Below, piece by piece: positions 24,183-33,757 of a stretch of DNA of 54,888 nucleotides. Source of the DNA: a virus; the IMG/VR virus record IMGVR_UViG_3300033143_002805, positions 1 to 54,888 of that record. One strand, written 5' to 3'. Numbering within the stretch: position 1 is the first letter of the stretch; the number at the start of each line of letters is the position of its first letter. The notes below the pieces were generated by a model that saw only the letters and a program-made list of their open reading frames with translations, did no database searches and was not told the DNA's origin. Made by a program: the position numbers and the translations under genes.

Positions 24183-24733
24183 ACAGAAAAGAACGAATAG
24201 CAAAAATGCTAAGCCAAATGGACGGAGAGATGCTCGATAAGCTAGAGGAGGCCCTTAATATTGAGAACGAAGAAGAAAAAGCCCCTCCTGCCAAAGTCCA
24301 AAAAAATCGTCGTCGTGGAAGAGGTCACAAACGCCGCAATCTAGCAGAAGAAACGACAAATCTGGAAGAGGTTGAGGCTCAAACACCTCGCCGTAATCGA
24401 AGATCAAACAAAAGAAGCCAACCGCGTCGTACAATTACTCAGGGGAAGCAAATGAGACCGACTCCCCTTAATACTACTGGTCGTCGGAAGAATAAGTTCG
24501 ATGACTTTCTCGGCAACACTCGCCTGGATGCGTCAGAACAACAAGAGATGAAGGCGGCTGCTAAGTCCGATAAACAGAATAAGAAAAGATTACGATTTGA
24601 TAAGCGTGCTCCGGCAATGGTTGAGGTTAAATGTAGAGCTTGCCATGAAGAAGATGTAATTGCTGCTGGATTGGCACCGGCAGACCCTAAGAGATATAAA
24701 TGTAATGAATGTTCTGGGAGTGCATGTGGATGA
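24179..24733 (+). CDS. Arg-rich disordered protein with C-terminal zinc ribbon
   Basis: 184 aa. A short N-terminal helix (KERIAKMLSQMDGEMLDKLEEAL) is followed by a long Arg/Lys-rich low-complexity region (NRRRGRGHKRRN, PRRNRRSNKRSQPRR) and a zinc ribbon at the end (CRACHEED...CNECSGSACG). Suggests nucleic-acid binding or helicase loading. The ATG of dnaB overlaps its stop. Confidence 0.6.
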   Translation: MNRKERIAKMLSQMDGEMLDKLEEALNIENEEEKAPPAKVQKNRRRGRGHKRRNLAEETTNLEEVEAQTPRRNRRSNKRSQPRRTITQGKQMRPTPLNTTGRRKNKFDDFLGNTRLDASEQQEMKAAAKSDKQNKKRLRFDKRAPAMVEVKCRACHEEDVIAAGLAPADPKRYKCNECSGSACG

Positions 24734-26187
24734 TATTGTCTGACCCCGCTGCGGAACGTGCTGTGCTGGCAGGAATTTGTCGTTATGGTTCCGAAGCATA
24801 CTACGATATAGCTGATATGGTGAACGATACAACCTTTACGGTTGATTCTAACAGCATAGTTTACTCTTGCGTCAAGAAGCTGATGGAAGAGGATGATAGT
24901 AGAAAAATTGATATAGCCTCAATACTATCTGCGGCTAAAGAGCTGGGAGTCTCTGACTTCATTAATCAGAAGCAAGAAATAACCCATTTAAGTGCGATCT
25001 TTAAATTCCCTGTCCTACTAGACAATGTGCGTAGGTTTGCGGCCAAGATTCGCAAGCTACAAATCGCTCATATGTGGTATGATCGGCTAGAAGAAACAAA
25101 GGATAAATACCTACAAGTTAAAGGCGATGAAACTATCTCCCATATCTTGGGGATTGCAGAGGAAGCTATTTTTGACTTCTCTTCTCTTCTTAATGATAGC
25201 GGTGATAGTCCTGAAAAGGTGTTTGAACATATTGAGGAGTACTTAGATGATCTAAGTGAAAATCCCGTTGATCAAATAGGAATACCTACAGGATTTACCA
25301 AGTACGACTTCGCTATTGGAGGCGGTCTTCGTCGTGGTACGGTTAACGTTATCGGGGCACGTCCCAAGGTAGGAAAGACTTTAATGGCAGAGAATATAGG
25401 AGTCTTTATTGCCCAGCAAGGTATCCCTGTTCTAGACTTAGACACTGAAATGATGAAGAAGGACCACCAGGACCGTGGTATGGCTATGCTATCCTACGAT
25501 ACTGACCACAAGACTACTATTAATGAGATGGAAACTGGACAATTCTCTACTCAGAAACTCAAGGCTCAAAAGCTTAGGGAGTTAGGTAAGAAGAATAAGG
25601 ATATCCCGTACTACCATAAGAACGTGGGTGGTCGGGCCTTTGAAGATCAAATGTCTATTATGCGGCGTTGGATTGCCCGAACAGTTGGTCTTAACGATCA
25701 AGGCAAAGCTAACGACTGTGTGATTATTTATGACTATCTTAAGCTGATGGATGCGGCAGAGATCAAGGGAGATATGAAGGAGTTTCAGGTGCTCGGGTTC
25801 ATGATGACCACTCTCCACAACTTCGCCCTACGGTACGAGGTGCCCGTTTTAACATTCATCCAGTTGAACCGTGATGGAATTACAAAAGAGTCAACAGACA
25901 CTGCCAGCGGCTCTGACCGAGTAATCTGGTTGTGTTCTAACTTCACGATCTACAAGCAGAAGAGCGATGAAGAGATCGCTAAGGATGGAGAAGAGAATGG
26001 CAATCGCAAGATGGTGCCCGTGATTGCTAGGCATGGAGAAGGTCTTGAGGATGGTGACTATATCAACATTCTAATGAGAGGCAAATACGCTAAGCTAATC
26101 GAAGGCAAAACCGCTTACGAACTTAATGACGGTGGATCATACAATGAATCAGGATTCGAGGATGACGAAGAAGACGTGGAGTTCTAA
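24730..26187 (+). CDS. dnaB: replicative DNA helicase (DnaB-like)
   Basis: About 485 aa. N-terminal DnaB domain (MILSDPAAERAVLAGI), linker, then a RecA-type helicase core: IPTGFTKYDFAIGGGLRRG, Walker A GARPKVGKT, DLDTEM, Walker B CVIIYDYLKLM and FIQLNRDG. It unwinds at the fork with the primase downstream. The start at 24730 overlaps the previous stop (ATGA). An in-frame ATG lies at 24709. Long acidic C-terminal tail. Confidence 0.9.
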   Translation: MILSDPAAERAVLAGICRYGSEAYYDIADMVNDTTFTVDSNSIVYSCVKKLMEEDDSRKIDIASILSAAKELGVSDFINQKQEITHLSAIFKFPVLLDNVRRFAAKIRKLQIAHMWYDRLEETKDKYLQVKGDETISHILGIAEEAIFDFSSLLNDSGDSPEKVFEHIEEYLDDLSENPVDQIGIPTGFTKYDFAIGGGLRRGTVNVIGARPKVGKTLMAENIGVFIAQQGIPVLDLDTEMMKKDHQDRGMAMLSYDTDHKTTINEMETGQFSTQKLKAQKLRELGKKNKDIPYYHKNVGGRAFEDQMSIMRRWIARTVGLNDQGKANDCVIIYDYLKLMDAAEIKGDMKEFQVLGFMMTTLHNFALRYEVPVLTFIQLNRDGITKESTDTASGSDRVIWLCSNFTIYKQKSDEEIAKDGEENGNRKMVPVIARHGEGLEDGDYINILMRGKYAKLIEGKTAYELNDGGSYNESGFEDDEEDVEF

Positions 26188-27304
26188 GTACAAGGATCAA
26201 GCGAAGCTTAACGGTCTGACCGCAACTGTTCTAGATAATATTGATGATATCTACGAGTACTTTGAGGTACGATACAAAACGGGAGAAAAACTTATCTTCT
26301 CCCCTTGCTTTATTCATGGCGGTGATAATAAATCAGCCCTGAATTTATATTATAACGCCGACTACAGGACACACTACAAGTGTCGTACTCACCAGTGTGA
26401 AAACCACTTTGGTACATCCCTGCTCAGCATGGTGCGAGGCGGGCTATCCCATATTCGTTACGGCTGGACAGTCCCAGGTGATAACGAAGTATCTTTTGAA
26501 GACACAGTTGACTTTCTGCTTGAACGTCTAGGTGTAACCTTCGCGGGACTTAAAGGAGAGACTCATAGGGCTGACCATCAAGACTTCTGTAGGCTAGTCA
26601 ATACCTTACAAGAAACAACTTCTCTTAGTGGTATAGTTACTAGAGATTACTATAGAGAAAACGTAGAGATTCCCTCTCAATATTACTTACAGCGAGACTA
26701 CTCAATAGAAGTGCTCGACGATTATGATGTTGGTACTTGTACAACATATGGCAAGTCCATGTTTAATCGGGCAATGGTACCCATATACAGCGATGACGGT
26801 ATACATATTGTAGGCTTTACCGGACGCAGTATCTTTGAAGCGTGCAAGAAATGTGCATCTTACCACGATCCCAAGAAAAAATGCTATCATTTTCCCAAAT
26901 GGAGGCACACAAAAGGCTTCGAAAAGGAAAAGTGCTTGTATAATTATTGGAAGGCGAAACCACACATTCTGGAGACGGGGGTGATTATCCTCGTAGAATC
27001 TCCTGGAAACGTGTGGCGTCTAGAAGAAGCTGGTATACATAACGCTGTTGCTTTATTTGGCACCATACTTAACGATCCGCAAAAATCTCTTATTGATGAA
27101 TCCGGTGCTCTCTCTATTATTGTACTGATGGACAACGACGACGCTGGTCAAAAGGCAGCAGAACGCATCACAGAACTATGTCAGAAAGCATATCGACTTT
27201 ACTTTCCAGACTTTAGCGGTAATGATATTGCAGAACTCAATACCGACTCTATAACTTCGGATATTTTACCCTGGATCAACCAAGCAAAGGAAACTTACAA
27301 ATGA
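26162..27304 (+). CDS. dnaG: DnaG-like primase
   Basis: About 380 aa. N-terminal zinc motif SPCFIHGGDN with CRTHQCENHFG (CHC2 type), a middle region with CxxC pair CKKCASYHDPKKKC, and a TOPRIM domain: VIILVESPGNVWRL (Glu) and IIVLMDNDDAGQKAA (DxD). It makes RNA primers. The ATG at 26162 overlaps dnaB by 26 bases; earlier in-frame ATGs at 26126 and 26144 are possible. Confidence 0.88.
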   Translation: MTKKTWSSKYKDQAKLNGLTATVLDNIDDIYEYFEVRYKTGEKLIFSPCFIHGGDNKSALNLYYNADYRTHYKCRTHQCENHFGTSLLSMVRGGLSHIRYGWTVPGDNEVSFEDTVDFLLERLGVTFAGLKGETHRADHQDFCRLVNTLQETTSLSGIVTRDYYRENVEIPSQYYLQRDYSIEVLDDYDVGTCTTYGKSMFNRAMVPIYSDDGIHIVGFTGRSIFEACKKCASYHDPKKKCYHFPKWRHTKGFEKEKCLYNYWKAKPHILETGVIILVESPGNVWRLEEAGIHNAVALFGTILNDPQKSLIDESGALSIIVLMDNDDAGQKAAERITELCQKAYRLYFPDFSGNDIAELNTDSITSDILPWINQAKETYK

Positions 27305-27525
27305 GCGTTAAGCAGCATTCCGTGGACTATCTCAGAAACAAGGCTAAGGCAGATCAATCAGCAGCTCAGCTATCGCTAGAACTACTAATGGACCAGTCTG
27401 CTGGTATTGGAGATCATTCTACAGGCGATTTTCATAAGAACTTAGATCAGGCTCTAGACTTGTTACTGGATGCCGAAGACCGTCTAGAACTCCTTGATAA
27501 GTATTACAATAAAGAAGGTGAATAA
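27301..27525 (+). CDS. hypothetical helical protein, 74 aa
   Basis: Acidic, leucine-rich helices (AAQLSLELLMDQ, LDQALDLLLDAEDRLELLDKYY), probably coiled coil. Coupled to both neighbours (ATGA and TAATG). Function unknown. Confidence 0.6.
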   Translation: MSVKQHSVDYLRNKAKADQSAAQLSLELLMDQSAGIGDHSTGDFHKNLDQALDLLLDAEDRLELLDKYYNKEGE

Positions 27526-28361
27526 TGACTCAGATCATCGGCTTTGCCGGAAAAAAACAGAGTGGCAAGAATACCAGTTGCAATTTCGTCATGATGATGA
27601 AGATGCGAGAGCGTGGTATTTCGAAGGCTATCAGGATTAACGAAAACACAGGAGAGCTAGAAGTACAGGAAGTATTTGACCAGAGCGTCCCTGGCATGGA
27701 GTGGTTCCCATTTCGTGAACCATATGTTAATCTTGAGGGTGTCTACCAATCGGTAGGTCCGTTCTGTAAAATCTATGCCTTAGCCGATTCTCTTAAGGGG
27801 ATAGCAATCAATGTTCTTGGCCTTCCAGAAGATAAGGTATATGGAACGGATGAGGACAAGCAGACTAAGACTCACTTGCTATGGGAGAATATGCCAGGGG
27901 TAATAACCCCGGAGATAGAGAGGGCCATCTTCAAACGAGCTCAGGGGAATATAGATCCAGCTCTATTAGGCTTGATTGTTCATGCCGCAGGCCAGATGAC
28001 GATACGTGACGTACTCCAGCATATGGGCACTGAAATCTTTCGTAAGATGTATGAGACTGTATGGTTTGATACTATGATGCGTAGGATTGAAGAAGATAAA
28101 CCAGAAATTGCCCTGGTCTGTGATGCTCGCTTTGACAATGAACTAATCCTGCTCAAAGAGAGCGGAGCCATAGTGATTGGGCTACGCAGAGATATCTTCC
28201 AATCCAAAGACACACACAGCAGTGAACAGATCAACTTTGATCTATGTAGTACCGTTCTTGAGAATGGAGAGCTAACCATTGACGAGCAATGCGAAGCGAT
28301 CTATGTCACACTTTGCGATTTTAAGTGTAAGAACATTCCTAAAATGATAGTGAGGGCCTAA
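27525..28361 (+). CDS. deoxynucleoside monophosphate kinase
   Basis: 278 aa. P-loop GKKQSGKNT at the N-terminus. LADSLKGIAINVLGLP, MTIRDVLQHMGTEIFRKMY and the VCDARFDNELILLKE segment match the T4 gp1-type dNMP kinases. It phosphorylates dNMPs to dNDPs and links the ThyA/RNR pathway to the fork. The length is typical of the family. Confidence 0.85.
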   Translation: MTQIIGFAGKKQSGKNTSCNFVMMMKMRERGISKAIRINENTGELEVQEVFDQSVPGMEWFPFREPYVNLEGVYQSVGPFCKIYALADSLKGIAINVLGLPEDKVYGTDEDKQTKTHLLWENMPGVITPEIERAIFKRAQGNIDPALLGLIVHAAGQMTIRDVLQHMGTEIFRKMYETVWFDTMMRRIEEDKPEIALVCDARFDNELILLKESGAIVIGLRRDIFQSKDTHSSEQINFDLCSTVLENGELTIDEQCEAIYVTLCDFKCKNIPKMIVRA

Positions 28362-30362
28362 ATGGGTATCCCTATAATCTTCTTTCGTAGCAGTTCGTTT
28401 AATTGCCACAGATTCTGTCCGATGCAATTTTATGCCGAGTATACATTAGGCATGAGGGGACCATCAAATAAGAAAGCAGATAAAGGGACTATCGTTCATA
28501 AAATACTGGAGATATGTGCTTTATGCAAAAAGGCTTTGCAAGATGATATCCCCGAGATAGAAGACGAGGAGATCGGGGCAGTACTCACTGATAACTATGA
28601 CCCAGAATATATGTCCTCGATTGCTTCTAGGGTATATCACCACTATACCGCTGATCTGACACATCATAGCTGGGGTGAAAAAGACTTTAAGGATTGTGTT
28701 AACTGGACCTGGAAGGCTCTAAAGTATAACGACGGAATGTTCGATCCACGTTACCGTAACGTGGTTGATGCCGAACCTCACTTCAACTTTGAGCTACCCT
28801 TCGATTGGGCCGAATATGATTATCCTGAGCAAGGACTCAAGGGAAAACTCGGACTCAAGGGTACAATTGACTTGATCACTGACCTGGGCGATGGCGTTTA
28901 CGAAGTGGTCGATTGGAAGGGGTTGCCTACCGATACTCCTATTCCAACAATCGAGGGTTGGAAAACAATGGGAACATTGACAATAAATGATATTGTCTTC
29001 GATAAAGACGGTAATCAAACTAAGGTTGTTGGCAAGTCTAAAAAAAGCTACAAAGAATGTTATGAAATTGAATTTGATGATAAAACTAAAGCCATCTGTG
29101 ATTATGAGCATCTATGGCTGCTAGACAATGATGACGTGGTAGATGCTCCGAATTTAAAGGTTGGTGACAAGATTGACGTGGCAGGTCCACTCGATACTGA
29201 CTACGTAGACTTACCTATAGATCCATACGTGCTGGGTGCTTGGCTTGGCGATGGCCGAAACCGTAGTATGGAAATTACGTCTGGTGATAGCTTTATATTC
29301 AATGAAATAGAAGATCGAGGCTATCAGGCAGGAACAGATATTAATCACTCAACGTCAGATTGTCGTACTAGTACTATTTTGGCTCAAACCCATAATCTAA
29401 GAAAACTAAATCTGTTACATAACAAACATATCCCCTTGGTATATCTGAGAGCTTCATACTCTCAAAGACTAGACTTGCTTAGAGGACTAATGGATACCGA
29501 TGGCAATGTGAACAGCGTCAGGAAACAAGCTGTGTTTACGACCTGTAATAAAAAGTTGTCGAATGATGTGAAAGAGCTACTACTGAGTCTTGGACAAAGG
29601 GTTAATCAATCTACGATAGTTAGAGATACAAACTTTAAAAAGAACGTAACAGTTTATCCTCTAGCGTTTCGACCCCTAAACCTTAACCCGTTTTTAATGC
29701 CTAGAAAATCGGACAGGATTAATGCCGACTGGGGTCCAGGTCGATCAAATAAGCGTATGATTAAGAAAATAACCAAGTTAGCTACCAATCTAGAAACTCA
29801 ATGCATTATGGTAGATAGCCCATCCAATACTTATCTTTGTACTAAAAATATGATCCCTACTCACAATACAGGCAGGCGGCTAGATTGGGCGACAGGTAAG
29901 ACCAAGGATCAGGTAAAGCTATTTTCTGATCCCCAACTCAGACTTTACCACTATGCTGTTAAGCAGATGTATCCTCACGTACACAGCTTCCTCATTACTA
30001 TATATTTTATTAACGATGGTGGAGCGTTCACTGTTCATTTTCAAGATTCAGACCTAGAAAAGACAGAAGCAATTATTAAGCGTCGGTTTGAAGCTATTCG
30101 AGATACCCAGCAGCCATTGCGAATCAAAGAGACTGACCCCAAGCAAACATGGAAATGTCACAAGCTATGTCATGCTGGCATGACTACGTTTGAGGACACT
30201 CATGTTCAGTCTATTGAACGCTATGGTAAGCCAATGAGCAAGTGCGATCAGATGAAACAGGTAATAGCTCAGAAGGGTATCGAGTGGGTTACTAAAAACT
30301 ATGCCCACCCTGATCATAAGCATGGGTCATATGGAGAGGGTGGTGGGAAGGTGCAACCGTAA
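28362..30362 (+). CDS. Cas4/RecB-like PD-(D/E)XK nuclease precursor with intein
   Basis: 666-aa precursor, about 350 aa after splicing. Motif I GTIVHKILE follows an N-terminal Cys-rich entry (CHRFCPMQFY). Motifs II/III are GTIDLITDLGDGVYEVVDWK plus TGRR, with the catalytic Lys186 just before the intein. QLRLYHYAV is the QxxxY motif. C-terminal cysteines (WKCHKLCHAG, CDQ) may join the N-terminal ones in an iron-sulfur cluster, as in Cas4/AddB; this is inferred. Probably a recombination exonuclease next to the recombinase. Confidence 0.82.
   Translation: MGIPIIFFRSSSFNCHRFCPMQFYAEYTLGMRGPSNKKADKGTIVHKILEICALCKKALQDDIPEIEDEEIGAVLTDNYDPEYMSSIASRVYHHYTADLTHHSWGEKDFKDCVNWTWKALKYNDGMFDPRYRNVVDAEPHFNFELPFDWAEYDYPEQGLKGKLGLKGTIDLITDLGDGVYEVVDWKGLPTDTPIPTIEGWKTMGTLTINDIVFDKDGNQTKVVGKSKKSYKECYEIEFDDKTKAICDYEHLWLLDNDDVVDAPNLKVGDKIDVAGPLDTDYVDLPIDPYVLGAWLGDGRNRSMEITSGDSFIFNEIEDRGYQAGTDINHSTSDCRTSTILAQTHNLRKLNLLHNKHIPLVYLRASYSQRLDLLRGLMDTDGNVNSVRKQAVFTTCNKKLSNDVKELLLSLGQRVNQSTIVRDTNFKKNVTVYPLAFRPLNLNPFLMPRKSDRINADWGPGRSNKRMIKKITKLATNLETQCIMVDSPSNTYLCTKNMIPTHNTGRRLDWATGKTKDQVKLFSDPQLRLYHYAVKQMYPHVHSFLITIYFINDGGAFTVHFQDSDLEKTEAIIKRRFEAIRDTQQPLRIKETDPKQTWKCHKLCHAGMTTFEDTHVQSIERYGKPMSKCDQMKQVIAQKGIEWVTKNYAHPDHKHGSYGEGGGKVQP
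28920..29867 (+). mobile_element. class 3-type LAGLIDADG intein in the RecB-like nuclease motif
   Basis: 316 aa (residues 187-502), between catalytic Lys186 and Thr503. It begins GLPTDTPIPT, so residue 1 is Gly. Block B reads EHLWLL (Trp252), block F QCIMVD (Cys481) and the end PTHN (Thr500-His501-Asn502), with Thr at +1: the complete Trp-Cys-Thr set. Endonuclease motifs LGAWLGDG and RGLMDTDG are present. It shares little sequence with the recombinase intein outside motifs, so the two are probably separate arrivals. Confidence 0.88.
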
Positions 30363-30364
30363 AT

Positions 30365-30931
30365 ATGGATAAGCAAAGTGATAGGTGGTATGCCGAAACA
30401 GCAAGACATAATAAGCATTGGAATGATAAAGAAAAGGTTTATTTAAAAAAGAACTACACTAAGCTTAGTATAGATGAGTTAATGGAAGATATGGGCCGTA
30501 CCGCTCGCTCAATTCATATGGCAGCTTATAAGTTAGGGATCAGTCGTGAAAAAATCTTGGTGATAGATGGTACTAAGAAATGTTCAACATGCCTTAAAAT
30601 TTTACCTATTGGTGAGTTTCATCTATCTTCTAATAATAAAGTTACAGGACTACGTTCTGACTGTAAGGATTGCGTTCGAAATCAGACCTATCTTAGAAAA
30701 TATGGTATAACTCTTAAACAATATGAATCTATGTTAAAAGATCAAAATCACAAATGTTATATTTGTAATAATAAAAGAAATGGAGAAATTGTATTTAATA
30801 TCGATCATTGTCATACTACGGGCAAGATTCGTAAGATACTATGTAATGGCTGCAACCGAGCCTTGGGCTTTTTTTTAGATCGTTCTGACTGGATGCGAAG
30901 AGGTGCTAACTATGTGGAGGAATATAGCTAA
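30365..30931 (+). CDS. HTH-endonuclease VII fusion, probable free-standing homing endonuclease
   Basis: 188 aa. N-terminal SANT/Myb-like HTH (WNDKEKVYLKKNYTKLSIDELM then GRTARSIHMAAYKLGI), then a zinc pair CSTCLK...CKDC and an endonuclease VII core: KYGITLKQYESMLKDQ, CYICNNK, FNIDHCHTTGKIR, LCNGCNRALGFF. The gene is visibly more A/T-rich than its neighbours. It lies squeezed between the intein-bearing nuclease and dnaE, suiting a mobile endonuclease. Confidence 0.78.
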   Translation: MDKQSDRWYAETARHNKHWNDKEKVYLKKNYTKLSIDELMEDMGRTARSIHMAAYKLGISREKILVIDGTKKCSTCLKILPIGEFHLSSNNKVTGLRSDCKDCVRNQTYLRKYGITLKQYESMLKDQNHKCYICNNKRNGEIVFNIDHCHTTGKIRKILCNGCNRALGFFLDRSDWMRRGANYVEEYS

Positions 30932-32823
30932 TGAAAACATACATACCACTCCACTGCCACTCCGAGTACAGTCTATTAGATGGACTATCTAAATGTCAAG
31001 CTATAGTAGAGCGTACCCTGGCTATTGGTGCCACGGCTTGTGCTCTAACAGATCACGGTAGCGTGTCTGGTGCTGTAGACTTTGCTGGCAAGATGAAAGA
31101 GAAAGGCTTGAAGCCTATCTTGGGCTCTGAGTTCTATGTATGTCGTGGTCTAGTAACGCAGAAAGATAAAGAAAATCGCCCGCTAGATCACCAAGTAATA
31201 CTAGCTAAGAATCATCAAGGCTGGAAAGATTTACTAGGCCTTACTTCCTTCGCGAATAAAAAAGAACACAGCTACTATAAGCCGCGTCTTGATATTGACG
31301 CTATAGCTAAAGCTGGCAGTCAAAAAAACCTTATATCATTCAGCGGTCACTTAGGGTCTATCTTAGCCAATGCTATTACTGATGGAGATAGACTTGATCC
31401 CGACTGGATGAAAAAGGGTATTGCATGTTCAAAGAACTTAGAGAACATATTCGGCAAAGGTAACTTCTTCATTGAGATTCAGCTTATTGACTCAAAGATA
31501 AATATCTTCGCAGGAGTAGTCGCTAAGGCTTTGAGACAGATCGCGGTCAAAACCGGCATTCCCTGTCTCGCTACACCCGACGCTCACTACTGCTCTAGAG
31601 ACGACGCAGAGGATCAACAGGTGTTGCTCTGCACGAATTTTAAAAAGAGTATAGGGCAAGTACACCGAGAATTAAAACAGGGCACGGCAAACAACACCCT
31701 GGCTACATTTTTCAAGTCGAACAACTATCACATCCCATCATATGAGGACATGATTGAGTTTCACACCGAAGCAGAGTTAGTGAACACACGAGTTGTTGAG
31801 GACATGTGCGAGAACTACAATATCTTACGTTCTCCTGATCCTCCCAAGTTTTCGTGTCCTAAAGGTATGGACCCAAATGAGTACTTGAGATATCTATGCC
31901 GCACAGGATGGGCAAGTAGAATGAGTCATATTGATAGTGACTCTGATAAATTTCCATCCTATGGAGAACGAATTAATCTTGAACTAGACATATTTACTAG
32001 TATAGGTTTATCTAGTTACTTCTTAATTGTAGATGACATACTTAGATTTACACGCAGTCGTGGCTATCTTACTGGCCCTGGACGTGGATCGAGTGCTGGC
32101 TGTATGGTATCCTACTTGTTAGGAATCACTCAGATCGAACCCATCAGATACAACCTTATCTTCGAACGATTCTATAATGCTGGACGTAATACGCCCGGCA
32201 AGATATCGTGGCCGGATATTGATTTCGATGTTCCTAAAGCTGCAAGGGATGAAATTGTCGAATACGTCCGCAATAAGTACGGAGCAGATAATGTAGCTCA
32301 GATTGTGACATTCCAAACCCTCAAGGGGCGGGCCTCACTTAAGCGAGTTATGAGTGCGAGAGGCAACATATCTTTCGATGAGCAGAACGCGATCACTAAG
32401 AACATTGTGGATGAGAGCAAGATCGCGGACGAGCTGGGCGACATCAAGGCCGAGTATGGTATCTCGTCCGTCATCCTCTGGGCTTTGGAAAATAACTCTG
32501 GCAAGCTTAAAGAGTGGTGTACAATTGGAGAAGGAGGTAAGCTAGAAGGTCGTATGGCTAAAATTTTTGAACAAGCCATTAGGCTAGAGGGAACTAAGAT
32601 TATCTCGGGTAAGCACGCTGCGGGCATTGTTATTTCGGCCCAACCGATTAGTGAATCCTGTCCGATGGTCTTAGATAAACAGGGGCAATATCAACTGGCC
32701 GGATTTGAAGGGCCAAGTTGCGAGGATGTTGGGCTACTTAAGCTGGACTGTCTCGGACTTTCTGCACTAGACAAACTTATGGACGCGGCCAAGATCGCGT
32801 CGGGAGAAGATGATGTCGACTAG
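30931..32823 (+). CDS. dnaE: DNA polymerase III alpha (DnaE-type), N-terminal half of a split polymerase
   Basis: 630 aa. N-terminal PHP domain (HCHSEYSLLDGLS, ALTDHGSVSGA, ATPDAHY). Palm domain: GPGRGSSAGCMVSYLLGIT, PDIDFDV (Asp429/Asp431) and GLLKLDCLGL with the third metal Asp (about 606). The frame then ends after 24 more residues, before the fingers, which are encoded at 37642. GGAGG precedes the ATG. Both halves together are 1171 aa, close to full-length DnaE. Confidence 0.9.
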   Translation: MKTYIPLHCHSEYSLLDGLSKCQAIVERTLAIGATACALTDHGSVSGAVDFAGKMKEKGLKPILGSEFYVCRGLVTQKDKENRPLDHQVILAKNHQGWKDLLGLTSFANKKEHSYYKPRLDIDAIAKAGSQKNLISFSGHLGSILANAITDGDRLDPDWMKKGIACSKNLENIFGKGNFFIEIQLIDSKINIFAGVVAKALRQIAVKTGIPCLATPDAHYCSRDDAEDQQVLLCTNFKKSIGQVHRELKQGTANNTLATFFKSNNYHIPSYEDMIEFHTEAELVNTRVVEDMCENYNILRSPDPPKFSCPKGMDPNEYLRYLCRTGWASRMSHIDSDSDKFPSYGERINLELDIFTSIGLSSYFLIVDDILRFTRSRGYLTGPGRGSSAGCMVSYLLGITQIEPIRYNLIFERFYNAGRNTPGKISWPDIDFDVPKAARDEIVEYVRNKYGADNVAQIVTFQTLKGRASLKRVMSARGNISFDEQNAITKNIVDESKIADELGDIKAEYGISSVILWALENNSGKLKEWCTIGEGGKLEGRMAKIFEQAIRLEGTKIISGKHAAGIVISAQPISESCPMVLDKQGQYQLAGFEGPSCEDVGLLKLDCLGLSALDKLMDAAKIASGEDDVD

Positions 32824-33043
32824 TAGACGAACAATGAGTACTTTCAGACAAGACATGATTAACCTATCTAGTAAGTACTCTTTTGTTAAAAAGGTAATTA
32901 TTAGCGATGAGAGCTGGGAAGATATGTGTAAATCTTTCGATAAGGACTTAGATCGATCCGAAGGCACTACCCAAAAACATATAGCAGACCTAAATGGGTC
33001 TATGTGTTTTGAAACATTGTATGTGGAAAAGGAAGAGCTGTAG
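32813..33043 (+). CDS. hypothetical protein, 76 aa
   Basis: Starts inside the last codons of the polymerase half, with GGAG six bases upstream of the ATG at 32813. Helical, charged (FDKDLDRSEGTTQKHIADLNG). No family recognised. A shorter form from an ATG at 32834 is possible. Confidence 0.5.
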   Translation: MSTSRRTMSTFRQDMINLSSKYSFVKKVIISDESWEDMCKSFDKDLDRSEGTTQKHIADLNGSMCFETLYVEKEEL

Positions 33044-33081
33044 TCTCAATGCGAATAACTAATAATGTCGAGGTGTTTTAA

Positions 33082-33756
33082 ATGAAAAATAGTAGATGGT
33101 TTATCTGTTTCGATTTTGAGACAGACGGCAAAAAAGCAGAAGAATGCAGTCCCGTGGAACTAGCGGCTGTTCCTATCGATCCAGAGACGCTAGAAATAAG
33201 GCGGGCGTGTGCTTTTAGTACAGTCATTCGTCCACCTGGGATAGACAAGGAAGACTATTTCGACGATAAGAAAGTCGAGACGATTAACTGGCACGCAAAG
33301 CAGGCGGGATGTACCTTTGATGATATCGTAGAAAAATGGAAGGGCGGTATGGCTCAGAAAACCGCGTGGAAAAACTTTTGTTCCTATTGTTCCAAATACA
33401 ATGTTGACAAGAGACCAGGACAATGGTATCCTCAGCCCATACCTGTGGGCTACAATATTCTTGGCTACGACATGATCATAGCTGAACGACTAGCGGAGAA
33501 GCATAAGGCTAAGGTGCCGTTTTCTCAGGTGACACGAGTGGATATCTTTGACATGATCTTCACTTGGTTCGAAAATCTAGATGAACCATCTGACTTTAAA
33601 ATGGATACTTTACGTAAGTTTTTTGGAATTAAGTCCGAGGGAAAAGCACACTCGGCAATAGTAGATGTGTTTGAAGAGGCTGAGATCTTTGTTAAGTTCA
33701 TGAAGTTTCAGCGTAGACAAGCTAGTGTTAAAAAATTCAAAGGAAGTTTCGCATGA
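33082..33756 (+). CDS. DnaQ-like 3'-5' exonuclease (DEDDh)
   Basis: 224 aa. Exo I FDFETDG (Asp and Glu), Exo II GYNILGYDM (Asp), Exo III AHSAIVDVFEEA (His and Asp). Likely the proofreading subunit of the split DnaE, as the polymerase PHP half lies directly upstream. It has a CxxC pair (CSYCSKY) between ExoI and ExoII. GAGG precedes the ATG. Confidence 0.88.
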   Translation: MKNSRWFICFDFETDGKKAEECSPVELAAVPIDPETLEIRRACAFSTVIRPPGIDKEDYFDDKKVETINWHAKQAGCTFDDIVEKWKGGMAQKTAWKNFCSYCSKYNVDKRPGQWYPQPIPVGYNILGYDMIIAERLAEKHKAKVPFSQVTRVDIFDMIFTWFENLDEPSDFKMDTLRKFFGIKSEGKAHSAIVDVFEEAEIFVKFMKFQRRQASVKKFKGSFA

Positions 33757-33757
33757 C

